Source: Xanthobacteraceae bacterium (GTDB lineage: Bacteria; Pseudomonadota; Alphaproteobacteria; Rhizobiales; Xanthobacteraceae). From it: 64,000 bases of DNA. Made by a program: the position numbers and the translations under genes. The notes under the pieces are model-generated. The model did no database searches. It saw nothing but the letters and a program-made list of their open reading frames with translations, and was not told the origin of the DNA. Below, piece by piece: positions 24,893 through 34,717 of the stretch (within the stretch, counting starts at the first letter, position 1; every line of letters starts with the position of its first letter). The DNA is taken from contig JANINJ010000095.1 of the NCBI GenBank assembly GCA_024508855.1, positions 1-64,000 on the forward strand, given 5' to 3'.

Positions 24893-26524
24893 CTACGCGC
24901 TCCGCGCCAGCGCGCCGTCGATCATCGCCACGGCATTGTTCACGCCATAGACGGCGACGAACGAGCCGAAGCGCGGGCCTTTCTCCTGGCCGAGCAGCAC
25001 CTGATACAGCATGTTGAACCACTCGAGCGAGACGCCGGGGCGGCCATCCTTGCCGGCCTTCTTGTGATCGAGGAACGGTTCGCGCCGCCCGATCTCGTAG
25101 ACCACGTTCTGGATGTCTTCCGCGCTCGCACCCTCGGGCAGCTGCGACAGCGCATCGCGCAAGTCCGATAGCGCCGCACGCTCGCTCTCCGACGGCGCAC
25201 GGAATTGCTTCGACGGCGCAACGAAGTCGCGATAGTAGTTGATCGCGTAGCCGACCATATCGTTCAGTTTGGGATGGGTTTGCGGCGTCACGCCCGGACG
25301 ATAGCGGCCGATGAAGCCCCACAGCGTCTCGGCGTTTTCCGCATTCGACGACGACACCAGCGTCAGCAGCAACTGGAACGTCACCGGCATATCCGCCTTC
25401 GGCGGATGACCGGCATGGATGTGCCAGACCGGATTGCTCAGGCGCTGCTTGCCGTCCTGCCGCGCGTAGCCGTCGAGGAATTGCTGATAGTCGTCGACGT
25501 TGCGCGGGATAACATCGAAATACAGCCGCTTCGCCGCCTTCGGCTCGCGATACATGAACAGCGACAGCGATTCCGGCGAGGCATAGCGCAGCCATTCGTC
25601 GATGGTCAGGCCGTTGCCCTTCGACTTCGAAATCTTCTGCCCCTTCTCATCGAGGAACAGTTCGTAATTGAAACCCTCCGGGGGCGTGCCGCCGAGCGCG
25701 GTGCAGATCTTGCCCGACAGCTTCACGGAATCGATCAGGTCCTTGCCGGCCATTTCATAATCGATGCCGAGCGCGACCCAGCGCATCGCCCAGTCCGGCT
25801 TCCATTGCAGCTTGCAATGGCCGCCGGTCACCGGAACGGTGACACGCTCCTTCGTCTCCGGATCGTCGTAGGAAATCGTCCCGGCCTTCGCATCGTGCGC
25901 GACGACCGGCACCTGCAACACCACGCCGGTGCGTGGACAAATCGGCAAGAACGGCGAATAGCTCGCGGCACGCTCCTCGCGCAACGACGGCAACATGATC
26001 GCCATCACCTTGTCGATCTTCTCCAGCATCTTCAGCAACGTCGCGTCGAAGCGGCCGGACTTGTAATACTCGGTCGAACTCGCGAATTCGTAATCGAAGC
26101 CGAACGTATCGAGGAAGGCGCGCAGCCGCGCGTTGTTGTGCTCGCCGAAACTCGGATGGGTGCCGAATGGATCGCGCACCTTGGTCAGCGGCTTGCCGAG
26201 ATCCTGCTCCAGCATCTCCTTGTTCGGCACATTGTCCGGCACCTTGCGCAAGCCGTCCATGTCGTCGGAAAACGCGATCAGCCGGGTCTTGATCTTGTCG
26301 TCGGTCAGCACGCGAAAGGCGTGACGCACCATGGTGGTACGCGCGACCTCACCGAACGTGCCGATATGCGGCAGGCCCGATGGGCCGTAGCCGGTCTCGA
26401 ACAGCACCTCGTCCTTCGGCATTTTCTTCAGCCGCGCGACGATGGCGCGCGCCTGTTCGAACGGCCATGCGTTGGATTGTTCGGCCAGCGTCCGCAGATC
26501 GGCTGCGGTCAATTCATTCGACAT
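24893..26524 (-). CDS. lysK: Lysyl-tRNA synthetase, class I
   Basis: A 543-residue class I enzyme (archaeal type) that attaches lysine to tRNA-Lys. HIGH motif is [11 protein letters not shown] (~52-60) and KMSKS motif is KISKSKGNG (~296-303). The C-terminal helical anticodon-binding part includes [15 protein letters not shown]. Most bacteria use the unrelated class II LysS; class I occurs in archaea, spirochaetes and many alphaproteobacteria. It ends 18 bases from the right repeat of the GIY-YIG element, which is therefore in its downstream flank. Confidence 0.93.
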   Translation of the reverse strand: MSNELTAADLRTLAEQSNAWPFEQARAIVARLKKMPKDEVLFETGYGPSGLPHIGTFGEVARTTMVRHAFRVLTDDKIKTRLIAFSDDMDGLRKVPDNVPNKEMLEQDLGKPLTKVRDPFGTHPSFGEHNNARLRAFLDTFGFDYEFASSTEYYKSGRFDATLLKMLEKIDKVMAIMLPSLREERAASYSPFLPICPRTGVVLQVPVVAHDAKAGTISYDDPETKERVTVPVTGGHCKLQWKPDWAMRWVALGIDYEMAGKDLIDSVKLSGKICTALGGTPPEGFNYELFLDEKGQKISKSKGNGLTIDEWLRYASPESLSLFMYREPKAAKRLYFDVIPRNVDDYQQFLDGYARQDGKQRLSNPVWHIHAGHPPKADMPVTFQLLLTLVSSSNAENAETLWGFIGRYRPGVTPQTHPKLNDMVGYAINYYRDFVAPSKQFRAPSESERAALSDLRDALSQLPEGASAEDIQNVVYEIGRREPFLDHKKAGKDGRPGVSLEWFNMLYQVLLGQEKGPRFGSFVAVYGVNNAVAMIDGALARSA

Positions 26525-26585
26525 TCAATTGCTCCTCGCGGGCGCGACAGCAGCGTTCTGCTCCGCACCGCGACCTTCGAAACCG

Positions 26586-27575
26586 TTAGAACGGATTTAC
26601 CGAGAAATAGCGCAGCCACAAGTCGGTGTAGTGGCCTTTTTCCCAGATCCTGAACAGCGCCCAGTTCAGGGCCTGACGGAGGATATCGTTGCCCTTCTTC
26701 ACGGCAATGCCGACACCTTCGTTAAAATAGCGACTTTCGATGAACGGTCCACCGCTGAAGGCGCAGCAATTGGCGGAATCGGTGCCGTTGATCCAGAAAG
26801 AATAGGAAATCGCATCGCCAAAGGCGAGGTCGACTTCGCCCTTCTGCAGCGCCTGCCGCACCGCCTCGTCGTTCGGATACGGATGCAGTTCGGCATCGGT
26901 GAACATCGCCTTGAGATAGGCCTCGTGCGACGAACCGGCGACGACACCGACCTTCTTGCCCTCCAGCAGTTCGGGGCGCACTTCCGGCATCACCGCGTCG
27001 CGCCGCGAGACGAAGCGCGCCGGCGTCCGGTAATAGAGGTCGCTGAAGTCGAGTTGCTTGCGCAATTCCGGCGTCACCGCCATCGACGCGATGATGGCGT
27101 CGCCCCGATTGCTGGAAATGGCGTCGAGCAGCGTATCGAACCGCCGCATCTGGATAGTGCAGGCGACCTTCAGTTCGTCGCAGATCAGCCGCGCCAGATC
27201 GACGTTGAAGCCGGCCGGATTGCCGTCGGGGCCGGTGTAATTGAACGGCGGATAGTCGGTTTCGGTCATGAACCGGATCAGCGTGAGGCGCGAGAGATCG
27301 GGCCGCTCCGGCCGGCGGCGCGGGTCCCAGAATCCCGGCACCGCCTGCGTGACGACCGGCGGGGCCGCGGCAGGTTGAGCGGCGGCCGGTTGCGTCGGCG
27401 GGGGCGAAGCCTGCGAAGCCGGAGGCGTCGTGCCCTGGCCTTGCGCCAGAACCGGCGATACCGGCAGCGACGCCGCGATCAACAGCCCGAGCAGCACCGC
27501 GACGACGCGACCAGACGCGCGACCGGACCGAATCAAGAAAGCGTTGAGGAACTTATCAATCTGTGGTTGCATCAT
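26586..27575 (-). CDS. Polar amino-acid-type ABC substrate-binding protein
   Basis: A 329-residue exported protein: signal/anchor region near residues 24-45 (VVAVLLGLLIAASLPVSPVLA), a Pro/Ala/Gln-rich linker (~48-78), then a type II periplasmic binding domain (RFMTETDYPPFNYTGPDGNPAGFNVDLAR-type opening; ISSNRGDAIIASMAVTPE; AFGDAISYSFW). This is the SBP_bac_3 family that binds amino acids. No transporter genes adjoin it. Two consecutive ATG codons occur at the start; the first is used. Confidence 0.85.
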   Translation of the reverse strand: MMQPQIDKFLNAFLIRSGRASGRVVAVLLGLLIAASLPVSPVLAQGQGTTPPASQASPPPTQPAAAQPAAAPPVVTQAVPGFWDPRRRPERPDLSRLTLIRFMTETDYPPFNYTGPDGNPAGFNVDLARLICDELKVACTIQMRRFDTLLDAISSNRGDAIIASMAVTPELRKQLDFSDLYYRTPARFVSRRDAVMPEVRPELLEGKKVGVVAGSSHEAYLKAMFTDAELHPYPNDEAVRQALQKGEVDLAFGDAISYSFWINGTDSANCCAFSGGPFIESRYFNEGVGIAVKKGNDILRQALNWALFRIWEKGHYTDLWLRYFSVNPF

Positions 27576-27648
27576 CAGGGGCTTCCGCGTGTGGTCTTAT
27601 AGACCATCCCTCGCGTGAGGCGAGTATCGTTTGCGTGGTGGGGGTGAC

Positions 27649-29721
27649 ATGGCCGTGGGGGACCATGTTCAAGGCCCGGCGGGCGCGCCGGTCTTCGCGA
27701 AGCGCGGCGTCCGTAGCGATCGGGTTCCGCCGCGTCCTCTTCCGCATTTCCTGGCCGAGATGTACGGCCTGCCGTCATCCGACATCGACCCACCGGCCTC
27801 TTCTTCCAATGATACCCAACCGTATGACGAGGGCCCGGCCAGCGAACTCGATTGCCTGCGGCAGGTACTGGCCGCGCCGTTGCTCATAGCGGCCGAAGCG
27901 CGCAGCCGGGAAGTCGGGATCGGTGCCGACCGCATCCTGATCCAGTGGGGCGTAATCGATGAAGCCGCGTATCTGCGACGGCTATCGTTTCAGCTCGGGG
28001 TTTCCTTCGAACCTCGCTTCAACACGTCGCACGCGGATTTTTTTCTCCCCGATACGCAGTTACGCTTTCCCGCTCAGCAGGGATTGCTGCCATTCTGGCG
28101 CAACGGCAGGCTCATGCTCGCGGTCGCGCCGCGTGGATTCGCAGCGCGGCAGCTTTGCCGCCGGTTCAACGAGGGCGGCGACTTCGCCGACCGGATTTGC
28201 CTCGTCCCAACCGCACAGTTCAACGAACTTCTGATCGCCCGCGCCGGTGGGCCATTGGCGCACGCCGCGGCCAACGGCCTCGGCGACCGCTTTCCCACGA
28301 TGACCGCGGCGCCTGCGCGTGTCGCGCGGCCACGCTGGCAAACCTGTGCCCTCTCCATCGCCGGCCTGTTTGCAATCCTGACGGTGCTGCTGCCGGGATT
28401 GACGTTCAATGCGAGCAGCGGACTGCTCGCCGCTTGGTTCCTCGCGTTCGCAAGCTTGCGTATTGCAGGTGCGCTCGCACCACGACCGAACGTCGGAAAT
28501 CCGCGCCGCATCCCGGACCGCGAACTGCCGCTTTATACGGTCATCATCGCGCTCTACCGCGAAGCCACGTCGGTCGCGCCGCTGTTGCACGCGATCAAGG
28601 CACTCGATTATCCGCCCGAGAAACTCCAGATCATCCTTGCCGTCGAGCCGGACGATCTCGAAACGCGAGCGGCGATCGCACGGTTGCGCTTGAAGTCGCA
28701 GGTCCAGGTGCTGATCGCCCCCAACGTCGGGCCCCGCACCAAGCCGAAGGCCCTGAACTGGGCGCTGCCGTTCGCACGCGGCAGCCTTGTTGCGATATAC
28801 GACGCAGAGGACCGGCCGGAGCCGAACCAGTTGCGCGCCGCCGTCGCCGCCTTCCGGCATCACGGCGACGACATCGCCTGCGTGCAGGCCAGCCTGCGGA
28901 TCGACAATATCTCGGATAGCTGGCTGTCGCGGATGTTCGCCACCGAATATGCCGGCCAGTTCGATGTCTTCCTGCCGGGGCTGGCAACCATGCGCATTCC
29001 GCTGCCGCTCGGCGGATCGTCCAACCATTTCCGCACCGACCTGCTTCGACAGGTCGGCGGCTGGGACGCTTATAACGTCACGGAAGATGCCGACCTCGGC
29101 GTGCGGCTGGCGCGCTTCGGCTATCGCACCATGACATTCGATTCGACCACCGGCGAAGAAGCGCCCATTCGATTCATCGGATGGATGAAGCAACGCTCGC
29201 GCTGGATGAAAGGCTGGATGCAGACCTGGAGCGTACACATGCGCTCGCCGCGCCGGCTGTGGCGCGAAGCCGGCCCGCGCGGCTTCCTGTCGCTGAACGT
29301 CCTGGTCGGCGGCAATGTGCTGACCGCGCTGACGTGCCCGATCCTGTTCATTGAACTGGCCGCGCATCTGGCGTCCAGCGCCCTCGGCAATGCATCGACC
29401 GGCTTCCTCGCCGGCCCGCTGGCGCCGCTGCATGTTGCGGCGATCCTGAGCGGCTATGTCTCAACCGTTACGGTCGGCCTGATGGGTCTCGCCCGCCGCC
29501 GCCAGTTACGCAGCAGCTGGGTTCTGCTGCTGACGCCGATTTACTGGCTGTGCCTGTCGATTGCGGCCTGGCGCGCGCTCGTCCAGCTCTACACGGAGCC
29601 CTATCGCTGGGAAAAGACCGAGCACGGCCTGACACGCGAGCGGCAAGCGAGCACCCCGCCGCCAATCGTGTCCACCATCCGGGCACGGCAACAGCCGCTG
29701 CAACGGCGGCTTCAGAGGTAA
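27649..29721 (+). CDS. GT2 glycosyltransferase with N-terminal MshEN/T2SS-E-like domain
   Basis: A 690-residue protein. Residues ~60-200 resemble the N-terminal domain of type II secretion ATPases (GIGADRILIQWGVIDEAAYLRRLSFQ), some versions of which bind c-di-GMP. Two helices (~225-270) lead to a family 2 glycosyltransferase domain (LPLYTVIIALYREATSVAPL; IYDAEDRPEPNQLR; GWDAYNVTEDADLGVRL; and QRSRWMKGWMQ, matching the QxxRW motif of processive synthases). More helices follow to the C-terminus. It probably makes or exports a polysaccharide under signal control. The ATG preceded by GGTGGGGGTGAC was chosen over an upstream TTG. It overlaps the convergent Sco gene by 10 bases. Confidence 0.82.
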   Translation: MAVGDHVQGPAGAPVFAKRGVRSDRVPPRPLPHFLAEMYGLPSSDIDPPASSSNDTQPYDEGPASELDCLRQVLAAPLLIAAEARSREVGIGADRILIQWGVIDEAAYLRRLSFQLGVSFEPRFNTSHADFFLPDTQLRFPAQQGLLPFWRNGRLMLAVAPRGFAARQLCRRFNEGGDFADRICLVPTAQFNELLIARAGGPLAHAAANGLGDRFPTMTAAPARVARPRWQTCALSIAGLFAILTVLLPGLTFNASSGLLAAWFLAFASLRIAGALAPRPNVGNPRRIPDRELPLYTVIIALYREATSVAPLLHAIKALDYPPEKLQIILAVEPDDLETRAAIARLRLKSQVQVLIAPNVGPRTKPKALNWALPFARGSLVAIYDAEDRPEPNQLRAAVAAFRHHGDDIACVQASLRIDNISDSWLSRMFATEYAGQFDVFLPGLATMRIPLPLGGSSNHFRTDLLRQVGGWDAYNVTEDADLGVRLARFGYRTMTFDSTTGEEAPIRFIGWMKQRSRWMKGWMQTWSVHMRSPRRLWREAGPRGFLSLNVLVGGNVLTALTCPILFIELAAHLASSALGNASTGFLAGPLAPLHVAAILSGYVSTVTVGLMGLARRRQLRSSWVLLLTPIYWLCLSIAAWRALVQLYTEPYRWEKTEHGLTRERQASTPPPIVSTIRARQQPLQRRLQR

Positions 29722-30305
29722 CGCTTGAGATCCGCCGCCGCCGCTTCCGGCGTCTGCTTGAGATTGAAGGGCGCGACGAATTTGCCGTCGCGATCCATCA
29801 AATAGATCAGCGCGGTGTGGTCCATCGTGTAGTCGCCGTCCTTGAGCGGGATTTTCTTGGCATAGACGCGGTATTCCGAGAGCACCTTGGCGATGGTCTC
29901 AGGCGACCCGGTCAGCCCGCGCAGATGCGGGTCGAAACTCGCGAGGTAATCCTTCATCGCGGCGCTGGTGTCGCGTTCCGGATCGACGGAGATGAAATAC
30001 GCATTGACGCGGTCGGCATCCTTGCCCATGGCGCGCAGCACTTCGGACATTTCGAACAGCGAGGTCGGGCACACGTCCGGACAATGGGTGTAGCCGAAGA
30101 AGATCAGCGACGGCTTGCCCTGCAGATTCTTCTCGGTAACGGTCTGGCCGGTCTGGTCGGTCAACTGGAACGGGCCGCCGATCGAGGCCGGCGCAGTCAC
30201 GTTGCGCATGCCTCCAAGCAGCCACAACACGACGATGAGGCCGACGGCAAGACTGGCGGCAAACGCCGAGAACACCACCAGCGGTCGGGACGCACGATCG
30301 GTCAT
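29712..30305 (-). CDS. SCO1/SenC family copper chaperone/thioredoxin-like protein
   Basis: A 197-residue protein anchored by an N-terminal membrane segment (~11-31) and carrying a thioredoxin-like fold with Cys75 and Cys79 in THCPDVCP and His163 in TMDHTALIYLM, the three copper ligands of Sco proteins. Sco proteins deliver copper to the CuA centre of cytochrome oxidase or act in thiol redox control. The usual oxidase genes are not nearby. Confidence 0.92.
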   Translation of the reverse strand: MTDRASRPLVVFSAFAASLAVGLIVVLWLLGGMRNVTAPASIGGPFQLTDQTGQTVTEKNLQGKPSLIFFGYTHCPDVCPTSLFEMSEVLRAMGKDADRVNAYFISVDPERDTSAAMKDYLASFDPHLRGLTGSPETIAKVLSEYRVYAKKIPLKDGDYTMDHTALIYLMDRDGKFVAPFNLKQTPEAAAADLKRYL

Positions 30306-30546
30306 CCGGAATTCCTCATACCCTGTCGATCACGTGTGCGGGTTCCTACGCTGCCAATGGTGGCAGTGCATGGCTGGAAGGAACCGCATCTGGGGGTTCT
30401 GATAGAACCAGCGGCGCCGGGCGGCAAGCGCCGGGGCCATGCCGCCGTTCACGTCATGCTGATCGCGGCAAATCCGGCGATTTCACGGAAAATGACCGCA
30501 TGCAACTCACGGCCGCCGCGTAGTCACCGATACGACGGGAGTTGCT

Positions 30547-31002
30547 TCAACGATACGCCGCCTGGGCGTTCATGTAGCAGGGACGGTACATGCTGGCGAG
30601 CTGCGCGCCGTGCAGGAAGATCATGTGCCGCGTCAGTCCGCCGCGGCGTGCGATCCAGCGCCGAATCGGCGTCGGATACATCGAGTACAGCATCGCCGTG
30701 GCCTCGCGGTTGGTCACGGCGCGGCCATGGGGACCCATGTCCCACGCCGCGTGGAAACCGAGATTGGCGCGCGACGTGACGCAGATGCGATCATGCGGCA
30801 CGGCGCCGAGCACGATGGTGCAGGCCGAGGCGCAGAGGCCATCGATCACCACCTGCTCTCCGGAACTGCGCAGACCCTGAAAGCGATCCATGTAGGTTCC
30901 GATACGGCCGCCGCGATCTTCGGCGATGCGAACCGCTGCATGACTGGCCACGATATTCGCAAGCAGGACAACGACTGCGAACACCCCCGTTGCGATCTTC
31001 AT
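30547..31002 (-). CDS. Secreted ClpP/crotonase-like hypothetical protein
   Basis: A 151-residue exported protein with a signal peptide ending near ANIVASHA. The segment VIDGLCASACTIVLGAVPHDRI resembles the Ser-containing strand and turn of small periplasmic proteins of the ClpP/crotonase fold (COG3904 type). I do not recognise a precise family. AAGGA precedes the ATG. The gaps on either side (30306-30546 and 31003-31278) show no gene. Confidence 0.6.
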   Translation of the reverse strand: MKIATGVFAVVVLLANIVASHAAVRIAEDRGGRIGTYMDRFQGLRSSGEQVVIDGLCASACTIVLGAVPHDRICVTSRANLGFHAAWDMGPHGRAVTNREATAMLYSMYPTPIRRWIARRGGLTRHMIFLHGAQLASMYRPCYMNAQAAYR

Positions 31003-31278
31003 GTCCTTGCCCCTGCCATCGAAATCCGCGACGAATCTGTTTGCCACGGCGCCGTTGTCACTTCGTTAGCGTCGTGCGAGTTGGGGATTTTGTCCAGCCG
31101 AAGATATTTTCTTCACATCGAATTCGAATGCAGTGTTGCAAGTCGGATGCAGTCGGCCATTGAACTGGTCATTGCACAAGCTGCGTCATGCACGGCCTGC
31201 GATGCAATGCATGTTGACCGCCTCCACTTCGACACGCTTCAATCATGGAACCTGGATCGGGGGATTGAGGAGTTGGGA

Positions 31279-32937
31279 ATGGCGGAGCAGGCCGACGTGA
31301 TCGTTGTCGGTGCCGGACTTGCCGGCCTGGTTGCAGCAACGGAACTTGCCGACGCCGGCAAGCGCGTCATCGTCGTCGAGCAGGAAGGCGAGCAAAGCCT
31401 CGGCGGCCAGGCGTTCTGGTCGTTCGGCGGCCTGTTCCTGGTCGATTCTCCCGAACAACGCCGGCTCGGCATCAAGGACAGCCACGACCTTGCATGGCAG
31501 GACTGGCAGGGGTCGGCCGGTTTCGATCGCGCCGAGGATCACTGGCCGCAACGCTGGGCGGAAGCCTATGTCGCGTTCGCTGCGGGCGAGAAGCGCGACT
31601 GGCTGCGTGCGATGGGTCATCGTATTTTTCCGATCGTGGGCTGGGCCGAACGCGGCGGCTACGACGCCATGAGCCACGGCAATTCGGTGCCACGCTTTCA
31701 CGTCACCTGGGGAACCGGCCCCGGCATCGTCGAACCGTTCGAACGCCGTGCCCGCGAGGCGATGGCGCGCGGATTACTGACATTCCGCTTCCGTCATCGT
31801 GTCGACGCGCTGACCTCGACCAACGGCAGCGTCGACGGCGTACGCGGAGCCGTTCTCGAAGCGACGCAAGTGGCGCGGGGCGAGAGCAGCTCGCGCAAGA
31901 CCGTTGGCGACTTCGCGTTGCAGGCGCAGGCGGTGATCGTGGCGTCCGGCGGCATCGGCGGCAATCACGATCTGGTCCGCAGGAACTGGCCGCAACGGCT
32001 CGGCAACCCGCCGGCAAAGATGATTTCCGGCGTGCCGGAGCACGTCGACGGCCGCATGATCGAGATCACCGAAGCCGCCGGTGCGCGGCTGATCAACCGC
32101 GACCGCATGTGGCATTACGTCGAAGGCATCGAGAACTGGTCGCCGATCTGGCCGCGCCACGGCATCCGTATCCTTCCCGGTCCGTCCTCGATGTGGTTCG
32201 ACGCCACCGGCAAGCGGCTGCCCTCGCCGCTGTTTCCCGGCTCCGATACGCTCGGCCAGCTCGAATACATCATGTCCACCGGCCACGATTATTCGTGGTT
32301 CGTACTGACCCAGAGCATCATCAAGAAGGAATTCGCGCTCTCCGGCTCCGAGCAGAACCCGGACCTCACCGGCAAGAGCTGGCTGATGACGGCCAAGCGC
32401 GCCACCAACAAGGGCGCACCCGCCCCGGTCGAGGCGTTCAAGCAGAAGGGCGCAGATTTCATCGTCCGCGACAACCTCGACGATCTTGTCATCGCGATGA
32501 ATGCGCTGACCGGCGACGACCTGCTGCGCGTCGAGCATATGCGCGGACAGATCGAGGCGCGCGACCGCGAGATCGCCAACGCTTACGCCAAGGACACACA
32601 GATCGTGAACCTGCACAACGCGCGGCGCTATATCGGCGACAAGCTGATCCGCACCGCCAAGCCGCATCGTATTCTCGATCCGGCGCACGGGCCGCTGATC
32701 GCCGTGCGGCTCAACATCCTGACCCGCAAGACGCTGGGCGGCTTCGAGACCGATCTTGATGCGCGCGTGTTCGGCAACACCGGTCAGATCATTCCCGGCC
32801 TCTATGCGGTCGGTGAAGCCGCAGGCTTCGGCGGCGGCGGCATGCACGGCTATCGCTCGCTGGAAGGCACCTTCCTCGGCGGCTGCCTGTTCTCGGGCCG
32901 CGTCGCCGGACGCGCGGCGGCGAAGGCGGTCGGATAA
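31279..32937 (+). CDS. FAD-dependent dehydrogenase of the KSTD/fumarate reductase type
   Basis: A 552-residue flavoprotein with the dinucleotide motif ADVIVVGAGLAGLVAATELA at the N-terminus, an insert domain, and a C-terminal FAD segment (GLYAVGEAAGFGGGGMHGYRSLEGTFLGG). It resembles proteins annotated FAD-binding dehydrogenase in the 3-ketosteroid-1-dehydrogenase/fumarate reductase family, but substrate is unproven. GAGGAG precedes the ATG. It starts about 276 bases from the divergent secreted protein gene. Confidence 0.85.
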   Translation: MAEQADVIVVGAGLAGLVAATELADAGKRVIVVEQEGEQSLGGQAFWSFGGLFLVDSPEQRRLGIKDSHDLAWQDWQGSAGFDRAEDHWPQRWAEAYVAFAAGEKRDWLRAMGHRIFPIVGWAERGGYDAMSHGNSVPRFHVTWGTGPGIVEPFERRAREAMARGLLTFRFRHRVDALTSTNGSVDGVRGAVLEATQVARGESSSRKTVGDFALQAQAVIVASGGIGGNHDLVRRNWPQRLGNPPAKMISGVPEHVDGRMIEITEAAGARLINRDRMWHYVEGIENWSPIWPRHGIRILPGPSSMWFDATGKRLPSPLFPGSDTLGQLEYIMSTGHDYSWFVLTQSIIKKEFALSGSEQNPDLTGKSWLMTAKRATNKGAPAPVEAFKQKGADFIVRDNLDDLVIAMNALTGDDLLRVEHMRGQIEARDREIANAYAKDTQIVNLHNARRYIGDKLIRTAKPHRILDPAHGPLIAVRLNILTRKTLGGFETDLDARVFGNTGQIIPGLYAVGEAAGFGGGGMHGYRSLEGTFLGGCLFSGRVAGRAAAKAVG

Positions 32938-33028
32938 TTTCGTTTTCTTGACCTGCGAGGTAATCGATTAAGTCCCGGGGACCTTCGATAGTTGCGTCAT
33001 TGAGTGACCAACACGAAGGAGAGACGAC

Positions 33029-33394
33029 ATGACCGACCCTCGCACCATCGCCACGCGTTACATCGAACTCTGGAACGAACGCAATCCGCAGCGCCGCCGC
33101 GACATCCTCGCCGCGAACTGGACCAGCAATGCGAAATATGTCGATCCGCTGATGAGCGGCGACGGCCATGACGGCATCGATGCGCTGGTCGCCGGCGTGC
33201 AGCAGCGTTTTCCGGATTTCCGCTTCACGCTGACCGGCGAACCGAACGGCTACGGCGATCACGTTCGCTTTTCATGGGGCCTCGGCCCGGAGAACGTGGA
33301 CAGCCCGATCAAGGGCACCGACTTCGCCGTGATCGAGGGCGGCCGCATTCGCAGCATCGCGGGATTCCTCGATCAGGTGCCGGCGGGAGTGTAA
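33029..33394 (+). CDS. NTF2/SnoaL-like domain protein
   Basis: A 121-residue protein of the nuclear transport factor 2 fold (IATRYIELWNERNPQRRRDIL opening, VDPLMSGDGHDGIDAL, SPIKGTDFAVIEGGRIRSI). Members are cyclases, isomerases or small-molecule binding proteins. GGAG lies before the ATG. It may act with the flavoprotein 90 bases upstream, but this is inference. Confidence 0.85.
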   Translation: MTDPRTIATRYIELWNERNPQRRRDILAANWTSNAKYVDPLMSGDGHDGIDALVAGVQQRFPDFRFTLTGEPNGYGDHVRFSWGLGPENVDSPIKGTDFAVIEGGRIRSIAGFLDQVPAGV

Positions 33395-33405
33395 TCCTAT
33401 CCACT

Positions 33406-33488
33406 CGTCATGCCCGCGCTTGTCGCGGGCATCCACGTCTTAATCGATCCGGCAAGAAAGGCGTGGATGGCCGGGCTCGGCCATGACG
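33406..33488. repeat. REPIN-like inverted pair, family B
   Basis: Left unit CGTCATGCCCGCGCTTG to CATCCACG, about 24-base spacer, then inverted right unit CGTGGATGGCCGGGCTCGG to CATGACG. The right unit has a short internal deletion compared with the copies at 24.5 kb. Lies between two convergent genes and contains no gene. Confidence 0.8.
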
Positions 33489-33503
33489 CAACGCGATTGA
33501 GCG

Positions 33504-34670
33504 TCACGTTTTCCGATACGGCAGTTCCGGGCCTTCGAGTTTGCGCAGGCCCGGCTCACGCCGCTCCAGCCACCAGCCGTACTGCTTCGGCCACGCCTCG
33601 AACACTTCGCCGTTGTGCTCGCCGAGCGCGAGCCGCGCGTGCAGCGGCCAGTTCGGATCGAACAGCGCCTCGCGGCCGATGCCGACCAGATCGGCCTGGC
33701 CTTGCGCCATCACATCGTCGGCCTGCTGCGGATGCAGGATGAGGCCGACTGCCATGGTGGCGATCTCCGCCTCGCGGCGGATCGTCTCCGCAAACGGCAC
33801 CTGGAATCCGTAACCGCGCGGAATCCGTGCCGCCGTTGCCGAGCCGAGCAGCCCTCCGGACGAACAATCGATCAGGTCGGCGCCCCGCGCCTTCGCCTCG
33901 CGGGCGAAAGCCACCGAGTCCGCCAGTTCGACGCCGCCATCGACGCCGTCCACCGACGAAATCCGCACCGACAGCGGACGGTCCTTGGGCCATGCTGCGC
34001 GCACCGTTTCGATGATCTCGAGCGGATAACGCATCCGGCCGGCACGATCGCCGCCATAGGAATCCAGCCGCTTGTTCGACAGCGGCGAGAGGAATTCGTG
34101 CAGCAGATAGCCATGCGCGCAATGCACTTCGAGCAATTCGAAGCCGGCATCGGCGGCGCGCAACGTCGCCAGCCGCCACTTTTCGCGCAGCTCCTTCATG
34201 TCGTCGATGCCGAGTTCGTGCGGCATCAGCCAGCCGTCGTCCATCGGGATCGCGCTCGGCGCAACGATTCGCCACGGAAGGTCGCCCCGCGCGGCGTCGT
34301 TCGCATCCAGCACGGCGTTGCCGTACCACGGCCGCTGCATGCTGGCCTTGCGCCCGGCATGGGCCAGCTGGATCGCCGGCACCGATCCGTTGTCGCGCGT
34401 GAACGCGGCGATGCGCGCCAGCGGAGCCTGCTGCGCGTCGTTCCACAACCCGACATCGCCATGAGTGATGCGGCCTCCGGGCGTCACCGCGCTGGCCTCG
34501 ACCATGACGACACCGGCACCGCCCTGCGCGAACTTGCCGAGATGGACGAAATGCCAATCGGTCGCCACACCGTCGATCGCCGAATACTGGCACATCGGCG
34601 AGATCACGATGCGATTGGGCATGGTGACGCCGCGCAAGGTGAACGGCTGGAACAAATGCGACTGTTGCAT
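33504..34670 (-). CDS. Old yellow enzyme-type NADH:flavin oxidoreductase (YqjM-like)
   Basis: A 388-residue FMN enzyme. Opening LFQPFTLRGVTMPNRIVISPMCQYSA and IQLAHAGRKASMQRPW are YqjM-type signatures, followed by EVHCAHGYLLHEFLSPLSN and a phosphate-binding GSATAAR/GRE region. Such enzymes reduce activated C=C bonds of enones. GAGGA precedes the ATG by a good distance. Confidence 0.92.
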   Translation of the reverse strand: MQQSHLFQPFTLRGVTMPNRIVISPMCQYSAIDGVATDWHFVHLGKFAQGGAGVVMVEASAVTPGGRITHGDVGLWNDAQQAPLARIAAFTRDNGSVPAIQLAHAGRKASMQRPWYGNAVLDANDAARGDLPWRIVAPSAIPMDDGWLMPHELGIDDMKELREKWRLATLRAADAGFELLEVHCAHGYLLHEFLSPLSNKRLDSYGGDRAGRMRYPLEIIETVRAAWPKDRPLSVRISSVDGVDGGVELADSVAFAREAKARGADLIDCSSGGLLGSATAARIPRGYGFQVPFAETIRREAEIATMAVGLILHPQQADDVMAQGQADLVGIGREALFDPNWPLHARLALGEHNGEVFEAWPKQYGWWLERREPGLRKLEGPELPYRKT

Positions 34671-34717
34671 CGGAACTTGCTTCCTCTTTCTTGAATCAGA
34701 GATGTCAACGACCGCGG

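Noticed and set aside
28060..29433. 457-codon minus-strand frame inside the glycosyltransferase
   Set aside because: Antisense frame without a motif; the plus strand has the GT2 motifs and QRSRW.
33410..33742. Short open frames across family B repeats (peptides with GHD-type endings)
   Set aside because: These are translations of palindromic repeats and are not supported by start context.
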